Shown one piece after another: positions 1 through 14,000 of a DNA stretch of 64,000 nt. Source of the DNA: Antennarius striatus (Eukaryota > Chordata > Actinopteri > Lophiiformes > Antennariidae); the NCBI RefSeq assembly GCF_040054535.1, contig NC_090778.1, positions 8,440,001 to 8,504,000 on the forward strand, written 5' to 3'. A model generated the notes under the pieces. It was given only the letters and a program-made list of their open reading frames with translations. It had not been told where the DNA came from and ran no database searches. The translations under genes were made by a program, and so were the position numbers. Position 1 is the first letter of the stretch; the number at the start of each line of letters is the position of its first letter.

Positions 1-2642
1 GGAAGCAGACAGAGGTCACCGATTGCCAATGATCCACCACACAAAGGCCTGAGGGAAAGAGCAGGAGAGGGAGAGAGATAGAGATAGCAGGGGCGAGAGT
101 GGTGCAGGAGGGACCAGAATGGCAGAGGATTAATGGGAGACAGGGGCCTAAGTAAGAAATCCTACAGTTTGTTGACTAGGCTAACCTAAACATTGAGACT
201 GCCCCCCCCCCTCAATATTAGTTATATGTTAGGGAGAACAGATATGTTTTGAGTCTAGATTTAAAGATATCTACGGATTCAGACTTTCTAATATCTATGG
301 GGAGATTATTCCATAGGAAAGGGGCATGATAGGAGAAAGCCCTCTGGCCAGCTGACTTCTTTTTAACTCTAGGAACACACAAGAGACCTTCACTCTGAGA
401 GCGGAGAGCCCTAATCGGAGTGTAAGGTTTAACCAGATCAGACAAGTAGGTGGGAGCAAGCTCATTAATGCTTTTGTACATCAATAGAAGTACCTTAAAG
501 TTGGATTTAACATGAATCGGGAGCCAATGTAATGCAGCTAATACTGTGGTGATATGGTCAAATTTCCTAGTTTTAGTTAATATTCTTGCTGCTGTATTCT
601 GAACCATCTGAAGGCCCCTAGTACCAGACCGAAGCAACCCCGATAACAGAACATTGCAATAGTCAAGTCTAGAGGACACAAAAGCATGAATCAGAATCTC
701 TGCATCAGCCATGGCTAGAGAGGACCAAATTTTGGAAATATTACGTAGATGAAAGAAGGTGATCTTTGTCACCTCTTTAATATGCTGGTCAAAGGAGAGA
801 ATTGAATCTAACGTTACTCCAAGATTCTTGACTGTTGAACTTTGGGTTATTGAACAGTTATCTACAAATATTGTTAGCTGTTTATATTGGTTTCTATGTC
901 GGGCAGGGCCATTGATTAACGTCTCTGTTTTGTCTGGGTTTAGGAGCAAGAAATAACTGGATATTCCAACTATTCATGGCAGAAAGACAGGCCTCTAGTT
1001 TAATTAATTCAGATTGATCATCTGCTTTTATGGACATGTAAAGTTGTGTGTCATCAGCATAACAATGTAAACTTATTCCAAAGCTGCATATAATTTGACC
1101 GAGAGGTGCAACATACAGGGAGAATAACAAAGGACCAAGTACAGACCCCTGAGGTACGCCGTACTTGACGTCGGAGAAGGCAGAAGTTTTATTATTGTAG
1201 GAGACACATTGTGTCCTATCAGATAGATAAGATTTTAACCATGCAAGAGCTAACTCACAGACACCAAACTGCCTCTCCAGTCAGTCAAGGAGTATACAGT
1301 GATCTATAATGTCAAACGCTGCACGAAGATCGAAAAATAAGAGAACAGAAGTGGCATCAGAGTCCATATTTAATAGGAGATCATTTACAACTTTAGTTAG
1401 TGCTGTTTCAGTGGAATGGTGGGCCCGAAAAGCGGATTACAATGGTTCGAAAAAGCCGCTTAATGATAAATAATCTAAGAGCTGTGGAGTTACTACCCTT
1501 TCTAGTATTTTAGATAAGTGGAAGATTAGAAACTGGTCTATAATTTTTAAAGACTCTTGGTCAAGATGTAGCTTTTTAAGCAGAGGATTAACTACGGCTG
1601 CCTTAAAGCTAATGGGAACAACACCAGTTGCAAGAGAAAGATTAACTACATTTAACATAGTAGGGCCCAGCAATGGCATAATTCTTTCACAAGTTTAGTT
1701 GGGAAAGGGTCTAAGAGGCATGTAGTAGGTTTAGGGGTTTAGACCAACTTTGATAATCCTTCAAGAGAGATGGTCTCAAAGTGTGTTATAAAGAGACTAA
1801 TTGGGTTTTAACACCCAGAAAAGGAACCACATTAAACTTTGATCTGGGTGAAGCTGAAGAAGTAATCTTATGTCTAATGTTATCAATTTTACAGTAGAAG
1901 AAATCTTGGAAATCATGAGCTGTAAATAACAAGCTGCTTGCCGTTGGCTGTTTCTGGGTCAATCTGGCTACGGTGTTAAATAGAAATGGAGGATTGTGTT
2001 TATTTTTGCTTATTAGGCTGGAGAAATAGGCAGCTTTAGCGGTAGACAGAGCACGCTTGTAGTTTAAGACACACTCATGCCAAGAGATATAGCTTAATTT
2101 AGACTTCTTATCAATTATCCACTATTAACTATATTACTATCTATTAGACGCATACTACTACTATTACTATTACTATTACACACTATTACACATGGCTAGC
2201 CTTTTAATGATGACAAAGTAAAAAATTTTATTCATTGTAAAAAGATTACGTACACGATGACATTGAGTCAGGGAATAGATTTATACACAGAACAGTGCAG
2301 AGGATTTGGAGATCTCAAATGTAAAAAAAGGTAAAGCAACAGTTAGTGTTTTTTTCTCATGGAAGTAAATATATAAAGTGACCTCAAAGGAAAAATTCAT
2401 GGATGTGAACATAAATGAATCAGAGAGTCTGTGTAAAGTATGTGTAGAGGGCTTGACCCAAACATAGTAATAGTCAACTTGGGTTCAACTAAGTTTTGTA
2501 TATTTTTTTCACTCCAAATGATATATTGGGTCACCCAGTCCAAGAAACCACAAAAAGCTGAAACTGTTTTAAGGCCAGCAATTTTAATTTTTAAAAAACA
2601 TGATTAATCCTCTTTTCTTCCACTTCCTGTTCTGCCGCCCAG
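1..2642. other. adamtsl2 intron (5' part outside window)
   Basis: No coding exon is seen before 2643. The stretch holds a decayed minus-strand LINE to about 2110. The rest, to the acceptor at 2641, is AT-rich sequence with short TACTAT-type repeats near 2130-2180. Confidence 0.75.
170..2110 (-). mobile_element. L2-like non-LTR retrotransposon, decayed reverse transcriptase
   Basis: On the minus strand, broken open segments read in order: a region ending HLSKILERVVTPQLL (1437-1679), an RT core with YADDTQLY (894-1130), and a C-terminal part (218-949) with SSRLDYCNVLLSGL, VQNTAARILT and LHWLPIHVKSNFKV, all typical of fish L2-clade LINEs. Frameshifts and stops separate the pieces, so it is inactive. 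Bases 1-170 may be its 3' untranslated end. Orientation is antisense to adamtsl2. Confidence 0.85.
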
Positions 2643-2766
2643 CCAATCGGATGTGACGGAGTACTGTTTTCCTCCAACACCTTAGATAAGTGTGGCATCT
2701 GTCAGGGGGACGGTAGCAGCTGTAGCAGAGTTAATGGAAACTTCCGCAGAGGGGCTTCGACTCTAG
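2643..2766 (+). CDS. adamtsl2: adamtsl2 exon: end of Cys-rich domain
   Basis: Acceptor AG at 2641-2642 after a pyrimidine-rich stretch; donor GTGAGC at 2767. The exon opens in phase 0 with PIGCDGVLF and contains [11 protein letters not shown], the signature that ends the ADAMTS Cys-rich module. It ends in phase 1. It is the most upstream adamtsl2 exon in the window; the next exon 5' must lie beyond position 1, so the preceding intron exceeds 2.6 kb. Confidence 0.93.
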
Positions 2767-5700
2767 GTGAGCCTCTAATTGCATTCCACGAAGCGGTGAT
2801 GTACTGTATTGTAATTGTCAGTGTTTGTGTGTTCGTCCGTCCACCAAATATCTTCACAACCGTTGCAGATAGAAGGATAAAAGAAAAAGCACATTACTCG
2901 GGCAGCAAAGGGGATGAAAATGAGATGATGACCTTCACCTTGAGAAAACTAGGTCAAGGTCTAATTCCAACTTTTGTACATTTTTTTGCACATCTCAGGA
3001 ACCAAATAAGATAGAAAGGAGAAACAAAAGGCGATATATTCAAGAAAGCAAGGGTATGAAAATTAGGTCACAATTAATTGACCTTGAAAAACTAGGTCAA
3101 GGTCAAATTCTCACTTTTATACCTTTTTAGGTACACGTCTCTGAAATCTGATGATATAACCACAAAACAAAAAGCAATATTTTCAGGAAGCCAGAGGCAC
3201 AAAAAATGTGTAGGTCAGGGTAAAATTTTGAATTCAGGGGTGTTGTGGGATTTTGTAGTCTGTGACTGCCTTGTTTAATCCTGTGTTGTCACCAATATTT
3301 TAAAAAACAGATATGAGAGGCACGGTGGCGTAGTGGTTAGCACTGCTGCCTCACTGCTGCCTCACAGCAAGAAGGTCAGGGGTTCAAAGCCCATCATTTC
3401 CAACATGGCCTTTCTGTGAAGAGTTTGCATGTTCTCTCTGTGTCTGAATGGGTTTCCTCCGGGTTCTCCGGTTTCCCCTCATTATCAGGAAAAACATGCA
3501 TCTAGGGAATATTAGGTCATGTTGGACCGTAGTGGCGGCGCATCCGAGGTGCAGTGGCCCTGGACCATTATCCATCTGGCCTTGAAATTTCGTTGTACCA
3601 TCCCTGTGTATAATGACAAATAAAGAAAGTTAGACTTTGACTTTTGAGAGTTCTGATGTGAACTCAAAGAATTCATAAAATCTACACCAGTTTTTAGTCA
3701 AATAAATGAAATGTCAAAATCTTAACGCATGCATTGGCACTGATGACTACATGTTTTCTGTCTTTAAGGTTATTCTTTTATCACTCAAATCCCTGAAGGG
3801 TCATGGGACATTCAAATCATTGAGAGGAAGAAGTCAGCTGATGTTTTAGGCAAGTATTTCTATTTGTAGAACATGCTCACTGAAGACAACCATGCAATAC
3901 TGAACTCTCAATTGCTAAATAAAAATGCATATTTTTACATGATGAATTTTCTTTTAACTTGTTCTTCAGCTGTTACTGACCAGGCAGGCAACTTCTTTTT
4001 TAATGGGGCTTATAAGTTGGACAGTCCACAGAACTTCCATGTTGCAGGAACTATTTTCAAATACCGTCGGCCCATGGATGTGTATGAGACTGGAATCGAA
4101 TATATCGTCGCTAAAGGCCCCATCGACCAGGCCATCAATATTCTGGTACAACTAGTCTTCCTCTGTCCACTTCTCACCTTGTACTTCTATATGCTCACCT
4201 GCAACTTTTCAATGATGTGCCTGTACTTTTGACAAGGATATAGAGAGGATAGCAAGCCTTTCTGTCCACTGTGTTTCAACCAGCTTTATATCATCAGTAT
4301 TAAGACTGCTCTTCTCAATGGGTCAGTAGGGAAGACTGACAACACCTCTGTCAATAAAAGGTTTCTCAAAATCTTTCCTGGCATTAAGATGGTCTTCATG
4401 CATTGATGTCTACGTAACTCAGGTTCCGTTGAGCATCAGATATGTTTAAGACATGTCGATGGTCATTTTAAGTGTCAGCCAGATGTCTTGGATGTGAATG
4501 TAATGCAGTCATAATATTAATCTGTCTCGGGTTGATTGAGTGCATGCCTTGGGTTCCAAGAGTCCATAAATCCCAAAAAATGTCGATGTCACAGTCCAGG
4601 TTTGACAGATTTCCCTGAAAAAGAATTGACAGATCTAGAGGATGCTAGAACATGTAGTTCCTCTGCTCCTGGTTCATCTCTTACACCGTTTATGTTACAT
4701 CCAGTCATCTGTAGTTATCTGGGTGTAATAAGTGTGTCTTCTTTGGCAGAAAGATAACAGAACTTGTTTGTAAATGGGACATTTTATGACTGGTTAGACT
4801 CACATAAACTAAATTGACCTTGACTTGCCTCTCCTTCCATCCTTCAGGTGTGGAACCAGAATGGACGCATCCCATACATCACTTATGAGTACACTGTACT
4901 TCGAGAATCTCTGCCACCCATCCCACCTCCTCCTGTCTACACCGGATCAGATACTTCAGCGGGAGAAGCTTCCTTGGAGGATGGAGGTCTCCTAGCACCT
5001 AACAGCAGTGTATTTGACCAGACTGTCCCTGAGGGCCAGTTGGAGACCGGAGCTGCAGATGGGCAAAAGGAACAAGAGACCAATGAAGTGTATGAGACAG
5101 CGACCATAGATTGTGACCAGGATGAAGCAGTTGTCCAAAAATATTCAAGTAAGGACTGTTTGCAATGTGATCTAAGAGAATGAAATGCTTGGAAGGAAAA
5201 AGCAAACAACACGTTTACAAACTGTAAGCCTTGATTCATAAAAGCAATTATTTTCCTTATCTCATGAATACTGTTTTTACACACGAGTAAAAATAAAAAT
5301 AGATTAAAAAATAAGATCCTCAAAAAGAAAAGCAGTAAATTATCCCATTCCAGAGCCTAGAATGCAGAAAATATTTTTTTTTTGAAAAACGGTCATAACT
5401 ATGAATGAGCTGATTACCTAATATTTTCATTCATTACATGGTGGGTAACCTGGGAATCAGACACTCGTGCACGGTCATATTTAAATGGTTCTGACAGATA
5501 CATTTGGCTACTGCCTTGTTCAAACAGAGTTTTTCTGTTCTTGTTGGAAACGGGTCAATAACTAACATTTATCAGTCAAGTTTGGTAGATCTCTGATAGA
5601 GTCCTATCAGCAGTCCAGATTTGTAAAGTCACATGTACCCTGTTGTGGTTGGCTAAAGGTCTATCCTGTTGTGTACAGTTCTGTAAAATGTTCTTGGAAC

Positions 5701-8318
5701 TTAAACATTAACCTGTCTGTTTAGCTGTGTTCAGGCTACCATTTCTTTCCTTCAAGTAAAACTCGTGGACCTAACACTACTGCATGGGCCACATACTGTT
5801 TTATGACAGGTTTCATTGCTCTGGTTGGTTGTAGATCTGTCTATTTGTTTTTTTTGACTGTTGATATGGCCTTTATGAAAGCAGATACAAGCTGCCAAAT
5901 TAAGCTTAAAATGCAGTGGAGAACTAAACAGTATGAAACTGAAATTATGCAAGGCCGAAGTGATCCTTGGATATATTTTATATATAAAATGGCACTCACT
6001 AATTTTATTACCACTGCATACTGTTTATGACAATATCAACTATATTATTCAATAATGAATTATCCATTCTTATATACTGGCTAGGTATGATAAAAATGAC
6101 AAAATGACAATGGAAGGAAAGGTGTGACGTAAGGGAGAAAAGCTGAAAGCAATATAAAGTAAGATGGATAGTAATTCAGTGTTTTTCAGTGGTCCATCTG
6201 CAGATGAGACAAATGGGTCAGGTTTTACAGCTGATCCTCCATCAGTCTCTTTTGCTGTGTGTCTGTGAGATGGTCCTTTGGAGTTTTGCATTATTTATTG
6301 TACAGACACATAAAGGGGATCAGTAGTAGATGAAAAATTCAGACATTTTCTCCTTTTGAAAATGACTGCAGCACCGACATGAGCAGTAATGGTTTTCTTT
6401 TTGGGCTGTCAGTTCGCTCAGCTAACAGTTGAGCCCATTACGTTCTGAGCGCCACGCAGGGTGGTGAGAAGACATGGAAAGGTAGTTGAAAGGCTCTCTG
6501 CACACTTTCTAGCCAGGCTGATGTTATACTGTACTATAAACCAGGTGCCTATCTCTGCTGAAACCGTTTGAACTGAGTTTTGTAATTTTCTATATCCTGT
6601 TTCTTTCTTTCTTTCCTTTCGGCTTTTCCCTTCAGGGGTCGCCCCAGCGAATCAATTGCCTCCATCTAACCCTGTCTTCTGCATCCTCTAATTTGTATAA
6701 TAACTTTGCATGAGATTACTCATAGACTGTCATTCATTCATTCATTCATTTTCTTGACTTGATTCATTCATTTTCTTCTTGATTCATTTTCATTTCATTT
6801 TCATTCATTTTCTTTATCCGCTTGCGCGGATCATGGGGAGCTGGAGCCTATCCCAGCTGACCGAAGGCGTGAGGTGGGGCAAACTCTGGATTGGAATGGC
6901 CAATTAACCTGAAGTTCATGTTTTTGGAGGTGGGAGTAAGCTGGAGAACCCAGAGAGAACCCACACAGATACAGGAGAACATGCAAACTCCGCACAGAGC
7001 GGGACTCGAACCAGACCCGCCTTGTTGTGCGGCAGCAGCACTACCCACAGCACCACTGTGCCGCCCTACTCATATCCTGTATTTAATACGATGAAAATAA
7101 AGAAAATATGAAATATTAATGTTGAGGCTTTGATTTTTGACTTAAAGTAAATTAATAATAACAACATTAACAACAATAATAATCATAGTAATAATATATT
7201 AAGTAATACAAATTTTAATAATAAGAATTTTATTTCTTTTGTCCATGAAAAGGAAACAGCAGCCATGCAGGCAGCACTGCCAAACCTGCCCCTGCAAGTG
7301 GGACCCTGGATACTGCGTCAGACCCACAAAATCTCATCTGGAGGGTCCTGGTGGATGGCCGAATTAGCCCTGATGAGCTACTCATCAACATCTCAACCAA
7401 TCAGCTGCTAACAGATGGAGATGGTTTGTTCTCTTCAGAGGTGGGACCAGATGATGTTGGCCTTGCAAACCTCGAACAAGATGGGTCATTTGGTGACAAT
7501 GAGACACTGGAGTTTACCCTGGGCCGTAAAGATAATGTCAGCGGAGATGGTTCATACCCAAACAAGACGCTGCAGAGTGGTGGAAGGACGTCCAGCCGCT
7601 CCAACAGAACCAGGTAATCAGACAGAAGGCGGTCGACAGTGTACCTTTAAAAAAAATCAAATGAGGTTTAAGATAATACACATATCAGATCCACTTTTCA
7701 CCACTTCGGTCAGCTTTGGGTTCATGGAAAGCTGTTTCCCCTCAGGATGGATTAAATCTGGAATGAAGTGCTTCCAGGTTAGGGTCACACTGAGCCTGAA
7801 TGTTCAGACATACTCAAGCTTATGGGTCTGCCGCTAGCTGTGGGAAATATGCTGCAGGTTGAGCGAGAAGCAATCTGGATGTGTGACCACTTTTCCTCTG
7901 AAGACTTCCTCGGGTCAGAGTATGTGGCAGGTATAAAATAAAGTAGTTAGACAGTTTTGCAGTCAGACAGGTTATAAGAAATTGAGGTGGTTAGATATAC
8001 AGGCAGCTAAACAGTCCTGACAGGCAGGTGGACGGACAGACAGATGAACTGACGGGTGGCAGATTGGTAGGGCTACAGAAAGCTAAGAAGATATACATGT
8101 AATTCCTCTGGGATTAATAAAGTATCTATCTATCTATCTATCTATGTAGGATAAAAGAAGTTAAGAGTATTGACTGACAGAGACTTAATTAAGGAGGCAA
8201 AAGAATGTCTGAACTATACATAAATATCTTGATGATCATTTAGACATGCAGGTAGATGTATAGATTGTCAGTGAAGCACATGGACCAGTATTGAAGTGCC
8301 TGTACAGCCTGTAACACA

Positions 8319-8373
<55 letters not shown>

Positions 8374-9181
8374 AATACGGCAGTTAGACAGGTGGATGCA
8401 CATGCTGAGGGCAGGCAGACATAGCATATTTATTGACATTGGCTTCCAAACTGTGTCCAAACATGGCTTACCATATCTGCAGCCAGCGGCTATAAAACGC
8501 ATAACAACACGCCCTTCCCACTGAGAGACAGGGAGAGGAGAGGAAACGAGCAGAGCAGAGGACAGCAGGGTGGGGGGATTGCAAGAAAAATGAAAAATAT
8601 GATATAAAGTGGGAAACCTGTGCTGTCAGACTGTAGTTAACTCTGGGGAGAAAATAATGTGAAGGAATCAGTCTGGCTTACAAGCCTGTAATTTCAAATA
8701 CATGTCTGGTAAAAGTGGAGAGAATGACTGGTGTTCTGACAAAAATGTGCACATGACTTAAATGTGATGTGTTGAAATAACTAAGTGCATCTGCCAGGAT
8801 GCAGGCTGTGAATCAGCTGTTGTGTTATGATCCGACTGAAGCAGACGGTCTCAGACTGTGTGTGTTGGTGATTGCTTAAATGTCATTAGAAGAGTACTCC
8901 ACTGAAAATGTATGGACGATAAACTCCTGCAATATAATCTACTTCTCCACTGATGATTGACCAGACTGGGAATAGGTTTTTTAATGGTGCATGTTTAAAA
9001 TGTGATCAGCTTGGAAAAGTTGCAGTTTGAAGTCTCTATCAATATTTTTACACCACTTCTCCTCATGCTAGACTTCTTCCATGGCCACTGGCACACACAG
9101 AACATGAGAGGAAATTCACAATAACCTGTGTAAATATGTGCAACAGATAAGGATAAATGTGTAAAGTTCTCCTTTCTTGAT

Positions 9182-9271
<90 letters not shown>

Positions 9272-10996
9272 CTATGTGTGTGTGCGTTTCTATGTCTGTG
9301 TTGGATAACAGGGGGAATCAAAGGATCAACCAGAAAAATCTGAAGCTAAGTGCTGCTGACATGTACCGCTGGAAACTCTCCTCTCAAGAGCCTTGCAGCA
9401 TGACCTGCTCTATAGGTATGTGAATGTTACTAATAATAAGAACAAAAATACTGATGACATGAATATTGACTTAATTAAATTTAATATAAAATATTTTTCC
9501 TTTACAATGAGTTGAAAATATTAATTTGCCCTGTTGCTCAATATCCAGGAGTGTCAAAGTCTTTTGTCACATGTATTCGTTATGACGGCATTGAGGTGCA
9601 TGACATGTACTGTGATGCACTTACCCGACCCGAGCCGGTCCATGATTTCTGTATTGGGAGAGAATGTCAGCCCAGGTACAGTTCACTGGAAAAAAAACAT
9701 TTCAAGGAAGAAGAAATATTCCAACTGCTTAACAAGGCAGTGTGTAACTTTTCTCAGATGGGAGGCGAGCAGCTGGAGCGAGTGTTCCAGAACCTGCGGG
9801 GAAGGTTTCCAGTTTCGTCAAGTTCGCTGTTGGAAGATGCTCTCGCCGGGTCTGGACAGCTCTGTGTATAGCGACCTTTGCACCATGGCTGACTTGGAGA
9901 GACCTGTGGAGAGACGGGCCTGCAAGAGCCCTGCCTGTGGCCCACAGTGGGAAGTAGCCGAGTGGACAGAGGTATGGGGTGTTTGCATTGAGTTACCCCT
10001 GTGAGACTAAAACACATAGAATATCTAACATACAAGTCAAGAAAGAGGCGAGTGTGTCACATTTTTACAGTACCTATAGCTTTGTTTATTTGCAGATAAT
10101 CTTTATTTTTATTTTATTTTTTTTAATATACTGTTTTGATCCCTGAAGGGAAGTTAAGAATGCACACTCTAGCTAATGAATCAAACGCATGCATACATAT
10201 ATATTTGTGAGTACAGGCCCCTGTATCACACACACACACAAGGGGGCCTGTGGGCATGCAGGGGAGGTAGAGTGGCAGGCAGCTCCTTCTTGGTGCGCTT
10301 TAATGAGCAATTTTGTAAAGGGGACGGCCTTGACCTTGCTCAAGGGCGCCTCGGCAGTGCTCCAGAGATGAGCTGACACCTCCCACTGTCAGCTCACCTC
10401 CAGGTATTTTTTTGGGCGGGAGCGGGAATCGAACCGCCGATCTTGAAATTATAGGATGACCCGCTCTACCTCTGCTTTACCACTGAGCCACTGCCGCCCC
10501 CCTTTAGAGACCATTTTTAGCTGCTCACATGTTTCTCTTTTTGTAGCTTATCTAAGTAATTTCATGTTTTTGACAACTTTTGAATTTTTGTATGTCCCTT
10601 TAGTTTTTCTTTTTAAATTGGCCATCATTCAGGGGAAAGCTTTTGTTGCAGCACAGACAGACGCAAACATCTCTCTGTCTCTGTCTCTGTCTCTCTCAGA
10701 ATCGATTTGAACTATTTCAGAGCTATGAACGATTTAGACACTTTTACAAACCTATGGTGTGTCAAAGGTTTCTTATGCTCCTGTTAAATGAGGAACTCAT
10801 GTTCAGTCAGTGTTTGGTTTAATTCAGGTATATTTTGCCCGCCTTTCATATGATAGTTTTTTTTAAAGTGTGAGTTCGTGTTTGAGTGAATCTCTCTTGG
10901 ATGTTGTTAACCTAACTATCTTGTAATATCGACTTCATGAATAAATGTGATTTTAAAAATCAAAATCTCTATCTCTATCTCTCTCTCTTTCTATTG

Positions 10997-11049
<53 letters not shown>

Positions 11050-14000
11050 AGTTTATTAGCAGCGATGAAAATGAAAATGTTGATGTGATTGCGACACTGA
11101 ACAGTGAAGATGACCTCTCCTACACAGTGTTTAATTTTTACACTGAAAATATGCACAGAAAACAACTCATGGTGTCTCATGCCCCCAGTCTTCAGGAGGT
11201 TGACTCCCCCTCAGGTCAAGCACATTACTATTATTTGACATCCGGCTCTAAATTGGAATAGAAATCTTTCTTCTGTCTCCTGTTGTCGCTATCTCTCTAA
11301 CTCATTCTCATACTGACTCTCACTGACAATCTGCAAAATGACGAGACGCAGAGGGAAATCAGAGGAGGATGGGAACAAAAATATGAAGGATACTCTAGAC
11401 CAGATGGTCCCTTCTATGAATGAGTTAAAGAGCAAGAGCGACTTTGATAAGTTAAGGAGTGACTTTGATGAAAAGTTGGAAGAAAAGCTAAAACCGGTGC
11501 TAGATGCCATGGAAGAAATGAAGGACGAAATGAAGAAATTGCGGAAAGGCATAGATGAAAAAGACTGAAGAATGGTTGTCTTAGAATCAGATTCAGAATC
11601 TTTATTTGTCATGCTGCCACACGTTTTCGCATGAGACAAAAATAAAAAAAATACCCCTCTGAAGGTCCCAGTTAGCCCGCCGGATAAATATAAGAAGAAA
11701 AAAAAAAGTAAAATATATACAGTATGTGAACAGCGATTTTATGTACAATGTGACAGATTAAAGTGTGTGAGTGTTCAGTCTATTTCAATTAAAAGACGCA
11801 CCATATTACACTAAATCCCTGTGCGTTTGTGGTGACATTCGGGGCGTCGTGGTGTTGTGAGGGTGACTATAGAGCACCACTGGAGTGCAGCTGTCTAACA
11901 GCCTCCGGAAAGAAGCCTGGTGGTACTGCTCTGGAGGCTCCGTAGTCTCTTGCCCGAGGGGAGGGGTTGGAACAGACTGTGTGCCGTGTGGGTGGGGTCT
12001 GCCATGATGCCACACGGTGAAGTTAGTGGTGAGGATGCTCTCCACCGCACCCCTGTAGAAGGCCTTCAGGACGGGGCTCTCCAGTCCAGTATGCCTCAGC
12101 TTCCTGAGGAAGTAGAGCAGCTGGTGGACCCTCCTGGCCAGGTAAGAGGTGTTATAGCCCCAGGTGAGGTCCTTTGTGAGATGAACCCACAAGTACCTGT
12201 AGCTGGAGACCACTTCCACAGCTGCTCCTCCGATGTGCAGGGGGGGTAGGGAGTGTCTTTTCCTCCTGAAGTCCACCACCATCTCCTTGGTTTCCTCCTC
12301 GTTGATGCAGAGGTTGTTGCGTCTGCACCAGTGCACCGGGTGCTCCAACTCCTCTCTGTATTTGGACTCATTGTTGTTCTGGATGCGTCCTACCACTACT
12401 GTGTCATTTGCAAACTTTACTATATGACAGCTCGGGTGTTTTGCCGAGCAGTGATATGTCAGTAGGGTGAACAGGAGGGGGCTGAGCACTCAACCCTGTG
12501 GGGAGCCCGTGCTGAGGGTGATGGGGGAGGAGACGGTGTTGTGTATCCTGATAGTCTGTGATTTGTCTGCCAGGAAGTGCAGGATCCAGTTCCCTGTGGT
12601 TGCAGACAGTCCCAGCTCTGACAGCTGCTGCACCAGGGTCTGAGGGATGATGGTGTTGAACGCGGAGGTGAAATCCAGGAAGAGCAGGCGGATGTATGAG
12701 TCCCTGATCTCCAGATGGGTGAGGGGTGTGTGGACCACAGAGGAGATGGCGTCATCGGTGAAGCGGTTCCTCCTGTAGGCATATTGGTGGGGGTCCACAG
12801 TTATGTCTATGGAGTCCTTCATGTGTGCCATGACCAGCTTCTCAAAGCACTTCATGACTATCGGGGTGAAGGCCACAGGCCAATAGTCATTTAGGTCCTT
12901 CACTGAGTGGTTTTTCGGGACCGGGATGATGGTTGCGGACTTCAGGCAGGTGGGGGCCGTTGCTAGCTGCAGTGAGGTGTTAAAGATGTCTGTCAACACC
13001 TCTGCTAGCTGGTGGGAACAGTCTTTCAGCACTCTCACTGGGACGCCGTCGGGGCCTGGAACCTTGCGGTTAATCCCTTGCGAGGGTTAATCCTCCTTAC
13101 ATCCGCTGTGGTCACACTGAGGGGCACTTCGTCGGGGTGTGGTGTTCATCTGGTACTGGGTGGGTGTTGGGGTCCTCAAAGCGGGCATAGAACTTATTGA
13201 GGGCATCTGCTAGGGAGGGGTATGTCGGGCCCTGTGCATTCCTGGTGTTAAAGTTAGTGATGCACTTAGTGCCTTTAGTGCCACTGCCTCCACGCCCTGA
13301 ACGCAGCATCCCTGGCTTTCATCAGAGCTCTCACCTCTGCATTCAGCCAGGGCTTCTGGTGTGGGTAGACAGTGATCGTTCTGGCGTTGGCAACATCATC
13401 CGCACACTTAGAGATGAACCCGAGGCCAGGGGAAGTGTATTCCTCCAGGTTCACCTCTCCCCCTTGTGTGACTGCCTCACTGAACATCTGCTAGTCTGTG
13501 TGCTGGAAGCAGTCGTGGAGCACCAGGGCTGCATCCTGGGGCCACACGGTAACAGTCCTCCTTGTGGGTCTGAGCTATTTCACCCGGGGACGATATGATG
13601 GCGCCAGCAGAATGGAGATGTGATCCGAGAAGCCGAGGTGTGGTTAGGGGAGGGACCTGTATGCGCCGCGCACATTAGTGTTCACACAGTCCAGAGTGTT
13701 GTCCCCACGTGTGGGAATGGTGACATGCTGGTAGAAGCTGGGAAGTGCGTCTGTTAGTTTTACGTGGTTAAAGTCCCCTGCTACCACGTAAAATGCCTCC
13801 GGGTGTCTGGTCTGCAGTGAGCTAACGGTGTCGTGCAGCTCCCGTAACGCTTCGTTTGCGTAAGCGTTAGCATTAGCACCCGGCGGGATGTAAACAATAG
13901 TGACGAACATAGCTGTAAACTCATAAGGCGGGTAACACGGTTGACATTTAACAGTCAAATGTCCTATTGCCTTGGAGCAGTAGCTCTTAACCAGCTCATT

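Larger units (their letters stand above)
5149..7252. other. adamtsl2 intron with repeats
   Basis: About 2.1 kb. 5150-6595 is AT-rich sequence with no exon I can support. 6606-6690 is a minus-strand RTE 3' tail, 6729-6800 is CATT-type simple repeat, 6800-7066 a SINE, and 7075-7240 is A/T-rich low complexity before the next acceptor. Confidence 0.6.
7614..9311. other. adamtsl2 intron with microsatellites
   Basis: 1.7 kb. It contains a short LINE-type tail with TATC repeats (8100-8146), an AT dinucleotide run (8321-8362) and the large TG tract (9184-9269). No exon or gene is seen in the rest. Confidence 0.6.

Noticed and set aside
7415..7837. 140-residue frame overlapping an adamtsl2 exon
   Set aside because: Different frame from the confirmed exon and runs through its donor into intron sequence.
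8995..9423. Open frames of alternating Cys-Val or His-Thr at the TG microsatellite
   Set aside because: They are translations of the dinucleotide repeat on either strand. Only the last part of the plus-strand frame, after 9312, is a real adamtsl2 exon.
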